64,000 bases of DNA from Tetrahymena elliotti 4EA. Lineage: Eukaryota > Ciliophora > Oligohymenophorea > Hymenostomatida > Tetrahymenidae. Positions 59,598-64,000 of this stretch are shown here, one piece after another (within the stretch, counting starts at the first letter, position 1; each line of letters begins with the position of its first letter). The stretch lies in the NCBI GenBank assembly GCA_000231825.2, contig JH720301.1:610874-674873 (forward strand), written 5' to 3'. The position numbers and the translations under genes were made by a program. The notes beneath the pieces were generated by a model. That model did not search any database. It had not been told where the DNA came from and saw only the letters and a list, made by a program, of their open reading frames with translations.

Positions 59598-61658
59598 ATG
59601 ATGATTCAAAAAAGGTAGTAAATCATAGAACTATCTTTGTACTTAATCAGCTTGGCTGATTTAATATTGGATATTATAGCAATGGGAAGCTTAGGAAGCA
59701 AAAAATTAATAACTCACCTTGTTTTAGTTATTATTACAATAATAATTGAAAGAATAGCTTAAGTTCTTTACTACTTATTAGTGCTTAGAAAATATGAAAT
59801 TTAGAAAAATATTTCTTCTGATTTAAGTCTAAAATAACATTTAGCTTTTAGGGCAATATTTTTAGATGTATTAATATTTTATAAAGCAAATTATAAAATT
59901 GATAACAAAATGTCTAATCAGCAAGTCTCTATACCTTGCGTATCACATAGAACGTATGTTAGTTATAAAACTCAAAATATTCACTCTTATTTCTCAACTT
60001 TTGCCTGCCTGTTTTTCTAATCACATGGTATGATTTATTGGGGTTCATCTGACCCTATTTTAATTATTTCGATGGTAGTTCACTTTATTTGTTTATCAAT
60101 CTCTAACACTACAACATATATGCAAGAAATAAATATTAATTTTTTGAAAGTTTTTGCAAAGAACATATTCTACATAATTTCTTTTATTGGATTCTGGTGT
60201 CTGGCTAGTGATATCTCTCGCCCAAGATTTTTACTTGCTTAAATGTTTGCATCTATAATATTACTAATTATAATTTATGGTTTGTACACTTCTTCTTAAG
60301 TTAAACCAGCTGATCAAGAAATTATAAATTAAAAGTAAGATTCTAAAAGTAGATAAAATAAATAGTAAAACAAAGAAATAGAAACAAAAAACGGTGAAAA
60401 CAATTAATAAAAAGAATAAATTAATGAAAATAACAAATTAGATAATCAGCAACCTAAAAACAAACACTATCTACACACAGATGATATATCTTCTCTTAAT
60501 AATAACCCAGAATAATCAAAATAGTAAATAAATAAATAGTTTATGTATATATCTAAAAAGGATGAAGAGAAAGATTAATATGAAACTCGTACTCCATAGT
60601 AAATAGGCTATAATGGAGATGAAATAAATAAGAACTGTATCAAAATACCTTAGACAAACACAGCAGAGAGAATATCTTTCAATAATAATAGTAATTAAGC
60701 CCATAATGAAGAAATTTAGGTTGAGATAAAATACTAAAACCCTTCTGAAAATAAAAACATACAAATTACTGAATATGCTGTTACTGAAAACAATCACACA
60801 CAAATACATAGTGGGAGAGATGGAATTTAATTTAAAATTCACTCTAACATGGATTAGTTGAGTCAAAAAACATTAACAGGATTCGGATTAAAGGAACATA
60901 TACAAACAGATGGTGAAAATGCTGAATGTATAAAATTTGATGATGAGTCAGTAAATACTTAAACTAATAATAGGCAAATAGATTTTTATGAAACACCCCA
61001 GAAAAATTAATATCAAGACAATAATAATGCCAACAATTAAGTGTAAAAGACAGAAAATAATGATAATAAGACTGAATCAGAAATGAATTAACCCAAAAAA
61101 TAACCTGTCTCACTCAATTAAGTTCCAACAAATTAAGATTATTTAAAACCCACTGAAGTTTAGCACAATTAAGATCTACTCATATAACACGAGCCTTAAA
61201 TTGTTTCTAAAATGTCGATTGATGAAGAAGAAAATAATTAAAATTCTAAAAAAAGTAAAAAAGATTTAATACTAGAGCACATACTCAATGCAATTTGCTT
61301 TGTAATATTAACTTTTTACATGTGCATGAACTATACTAATGAATTCTTTGTTTTGGGATTAAAATATTTGAATAAGCCTATGGCTTCTTTTAAAATAATC
61401 AATATTGTATTCTTGTTCACTTTTGATATATCATTTAATTCATTTAGTTTCTTCCCTGGCCTGAGGGTGATCTCTATAATATGTGGAGTTGTATACCTGA
61501 TAATTGAAATTCAATATCTCATTAAATTTGATTACAAGAATTCATTTATCTATGAAATATTCTAAAAACTAGGGGCATAAAAGAAAGGAAAAAAATAGGC
61601 TGCATAGAATAACACCCAAAATACTCAAAATTTACAAATAGAGGTTTAAAAGCTGTGA
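59598..61658 (+). CDS. Multi-pass membrane protein with a long N/Q-rich cytosolic loop, 686 aa
   Basis: A single exon runs from ATG 59598 to TGA 61656-61658 and uses TAA/TAG freely. Five hydrophobic segments fall in roughly the first 230 residues: LSLYLISLADLILDIIAM, LVLVIITIIIERIAQVLYYL, LIISMVVHFICLSIS, NIFYIISFIGFWCLASD and MFASIILLIIIYGLYTS. Then a loop of about 310 residues, rich in Asn, Gln, Glu and Lys, has no predicted structure. Three more segments follow (LNAICFVILTFYMCMNY, IINIVFLFTFDISF and VISIICGVVYLIIEIQYLI) before a short basic tail. The 5+3 split, with a soluble insertion, is unusual. No transporter, channel or receptor signature is visible, and no signal peptide precedes the first helix. 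I do not recognise the family; a lineage-specific ciliate protein is likely. The first 90 codons are less G+C-rich, so the true start could be downstream. Confidence 0.7.
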
Positions 61659-62274
61659 CATTTATCAAGCTCTTTCCATTATTTCTTTCTTTTTTATTTA
61701 TTTATAATTTTTTTATCAAAAAATATAATTATCCTTTAATTATGATTAACTCTATCAAATATATTAATAAATTATGATGAGGATTAACATTTTTCATTCA
61801 TTTCACTATTGTAATTATTGTTGATGAAATCTATATTAACTAATTGTAAGGTTTAGTAAATTACTTTCTTGAAATTAAATTTGTTTTTGTGAAGCTACAT
61901 TTCTCTAAATTTCATATCTTATCTATCAATCTAATTTCAAAACATTTCATTTCTCTTTAATGTTTCTTCATATTTACTTTGTTTATACTATATAATATAA
62001 TTTTATAAATTTATCTTCAAATAAATCTTATCTGAAAATCATAAAAAATTGATATAAAAATAAAAATAAAAGTAATTTAGGTTTTGAAAGTATGGTTTTT
62101 ATATTATTTTATAAGTAAGGTATATAATGAATACAAAAATTTAATTTATTTATTTTTTATTTAAAAACAAAGATTAAAATTATAAAAATGATGAATTGAA
62201 GAATTTGTTTTAATTTATCTATCTGAATAATATTTTTTAGCCTTCATTTATTTTTAATAATCTTTATTGCTTGC
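61659..62274. other. Spacer between convergent gene ends
   Basis: 616 bp of A+T-rich sequence between the 3' ends of the membrane-protein gene and the right-edge gene. Only 3' UTRs are expected; nothing else is seen. Confidence 0.5.
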
Positions 62275-64000
62275 TCATTTATTAGTTTGGTTATTTTTGA
62301 CAATTTGACATTTTAGTTCTTATTTTAATAGCTTTTCATATTCTTCAAGCTATTGATGATTTAAAGTTCTAAAGTTTTGTTAATTCTTCATAATATTTGG
62401 TTATTAATTGAATAAGCTAGCTGCATTTGATGTAGATAAATTTTTCTTTCTGGAAGGATGCCTCATTGCTCCTGAATTTTGTTACAAGGGTTATTTTTAT
62501 AGTTAAATTTAATTATTTATAATATTTTATTACTATTATTTTTTAGCAGCTAGTTTATATGATTAATTTATGTTTTGCATTAGATTAGTTTAATCTTAAA
62601 GAATGTTTTAAGATATGTTATTATTCTCTATCGTGTATTTTTTTTGTCCAGAATTAGAAGAAGGTTTGCGCTTAATCTAAGAGGGAGAGACTCCTTATAA
62701 ATGAATAGAATAGTCAACAAAAGAGTGATCATTTACAATTTTATCTGTTTAAATATTGATATTAGTAATATTTTCTTTATTGTTATAAAAATGAATATTT
62801 TTTGGTGAGCTTTATAAATTGATAGGTAGTTTTTTTTATTCATTTTTTAAGCAGTTGTCTACTTATCTAATATGGACTATTTTAGTTTTGCCACCAAAAT
62901 TTGCATGTCGAGTAGGAACATTTGGGGTTGATAAAGGTTAGCATTTAATAGATTAAAATTCAGGAGGATTATTTACTGTAGATAAATCCACTACGGGTTA
63001 GTTTAATGGGGTTGCTCTCATAGGTTTTTTCTTTTCAATGACATTTGCAGATACTTTTTTAACAGCATCTTAATTATTTGTTCCTTCAAATGAAAGGTTA
63101 GTAAGATTTATCCTGAATTCTTAATGATTATTATTATTATTTTCTATGATGGCTTGTTTATTCTTATTAAAAAGGTTTTATTTTAAATTGTTAAATTCAT
63201 TCTAATTTTAGAAAGGCAAGTTATTAAAGTTGTATACTTATTCTTCTATTTGAGACTTGTTTGTGATGTCATTTTCTTTGTATTATTAAATGTGGCTTGT
63301 ATTTATTTGTTAGATTTAAACTGTAAATGAATTATTGACATTATTAATTAACCCAGCTTAGAATTTATTAGATATTTATTTGATATGAAGTCTCTTACTC
63401 TGCTCTATCCTGCTCAATTGTGAATTTGAACTTAAAAAGTAGTTCTAAGTACTAATATTGGAAGGAGTTAAATTTTCTTATTTGAATTTATTTATTTTTG
63501 TTGCATTATTTGCACAATGTTCCATTGATTTATTTATTCCTAATTATTTATTTTATAGGGGCTTCTATTATTTTTATGGAAGGAAGTACTGTTAAGGGAG
63601 GTAAAATTCATTTTCTTTTTTCTTGTGTTCTTGTAAAACTATATTTTCCTTTAATAATTATTTACCATTTTCTTAGTTTTAATTATAAATAATGCTGTCA
63701 TCTTCATTGACTTTTTTCTAATTATTATTCTCTTTCTTTTCATCTTATGCAAAACTTTTATTTATTTTATTTTCATTTTCAATTAATTTTTTTTAAGTGA
63801 AGCTAACAATTTATTTCTTCAGTTTATTTGATTCTTCACTTGATAATTTAACTTTCTAAAATCCATCATCAGTGGTAGTAGCTCTTTTTCTTTATTCAGC
63901 ATTTTAATATTTTAAATTATCAGCAAAATTCTAAAATACTGAACTCTATTCTTAACTTTATTCTAGCTAATATATTGTATTATTAAAATTTTAATGGATA
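62275..64000 (-). CDS. C-terminal part of a large Asn/Gln/Lys-rich protein, 5' partial at window edge
   Basis: One minus-strand frame is open from the window edge to TGA at 62277-62275, 575 codons with no TGA and dozens of TAA/TAG codons. The product is low-complexity and mostly disordered. Sample segments are KRATTTDDGFQKVKLSSEES, GLINNVNNSFTVQIQQINTS, KKKPMRATPLNQPVVDLSTV, PTRHANFGGKTKIVHIRQVD and SPSQIKRKPSSNSGQKKYTI. A short helix rich in Glu and Lys ends it (LEEYEKLLKQELKCQIVKNN). Ser-Pro and Arg/Lys-Ser pairs would suit phosphorylation. No folded domain is visible in this part; any catalytic domain (for example a kinase, commonly followed by such tails in ciliates) would lie upstream, outside the window. 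Function not assignable. Gene reality is certain from the long open frame. Confidence 0.75.

Noticed and set aside
60516..60866. Minus-strand ORF of 116 aa, hydrophobic
   Set aside because: Antisense shadow of the Asn/Gln-rich loop of the membrane-protein gene, where AAT/CAA repeats read as Ile, Leu and Phe on the other strand.
63498..63692. Plus-strand ORF of 64 aa near the right edge
   Set aside because: Antisense shadow of the long minus-strand frame that is open from 64000 to 62275.
1..64000. tRNA, rRNA, telomeric repeat or CRISPR array
   Set aside because: I looked for B-box-like GGTTC(A/G)A with a cloverleaf, rRNA-like G+C blocks, runs of CCCCAA/TTGGGG and regularly spaced repeats. 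None was seen by eye. A tRNAscan or Infernal run would be needed to exclude small RNAs.

Overview
This window is nuclear DNA of a ciliate, most likely Tetrahymena or a close relative. Gene after gene reads as an intact protein only if TAA and TAG mean glutamine and TGA is the sole stop (translation table 6). The standard code breaks almost all of them into fragments. The rest fits: very A+T-rich spacers, gene islands somewhat richer in G+C, short GT..AG introns (42 nt to about 300 nt), and Gln/Asn-rich tails. All coordinates and exons below were read by eye, with splice sites chosen to keep frame; no search or alignment was run, and family names come from recognised motifs. I saw no tRNA, rRNA, CRISPR array, transposase or telomeric repeat.

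Layout. At 1-378 is the end of a probable Na+/H+ exchanger. At 1201-6474 (minus) is a large many-exon protein with a C2-like start and a DUF1765-like domain. At 9029-9359 is a small unknown gene, then a sestrin (9551-11578, minus). A long spacer (11.6-18.2 kb) holds two gene-like relics. At 18168-20039 (minus) is a bacterial-type glucokinase, followed by small unknown genes at 20545-20859 (minus) and 24636-25115 (plus), and a zinc-binding N/Q-rich protein at 27201-29864 (minus). A 16-bp palindrome abutting a TA repeat lies at 31.0 kb.

From 31.8 to 49.4 kb the genes are dense: a conserved coiled-coil protein (plus), an ARK-like kinesin of 1119 aa (minus), a two-pore cation channel of 1770 aa (plus), enkurin (plus) and an Atg13-like protein (plus). 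Then come a small unknown gene (50429-50755, minus), an unknown helical protein with a Q-rich tail (53059-54732, minus), a BRAP2-like protein with a degenerate RING (56320-58370, minus), a multi-pass membrane protein with a huge hydrophilic loop (59598-61658, plus), and the C-terminal part of a low-complexity protein running off the right edge (62275-64000, minus).

How the genes relate. These are separate single-gene units, not an operon. Loose themes are cilia and microtubules (kinesin, enkurin, perhaps the coiled-coil protein), ion transport (exchanger, two-pore channel) and nutrient sensing or autophagy (sestrin, Atg13-like, glucokinase). I see no sequence evidence that the neighbourhood is functional. 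No clearly new multi-gene system is visible. The most unusual items are the sestrin, the glucokinase with a 45-residue tail past its conserved end, the channel's roughly 980-residue tail, and the BRAP2 RING that lacks its central zinc ligands.
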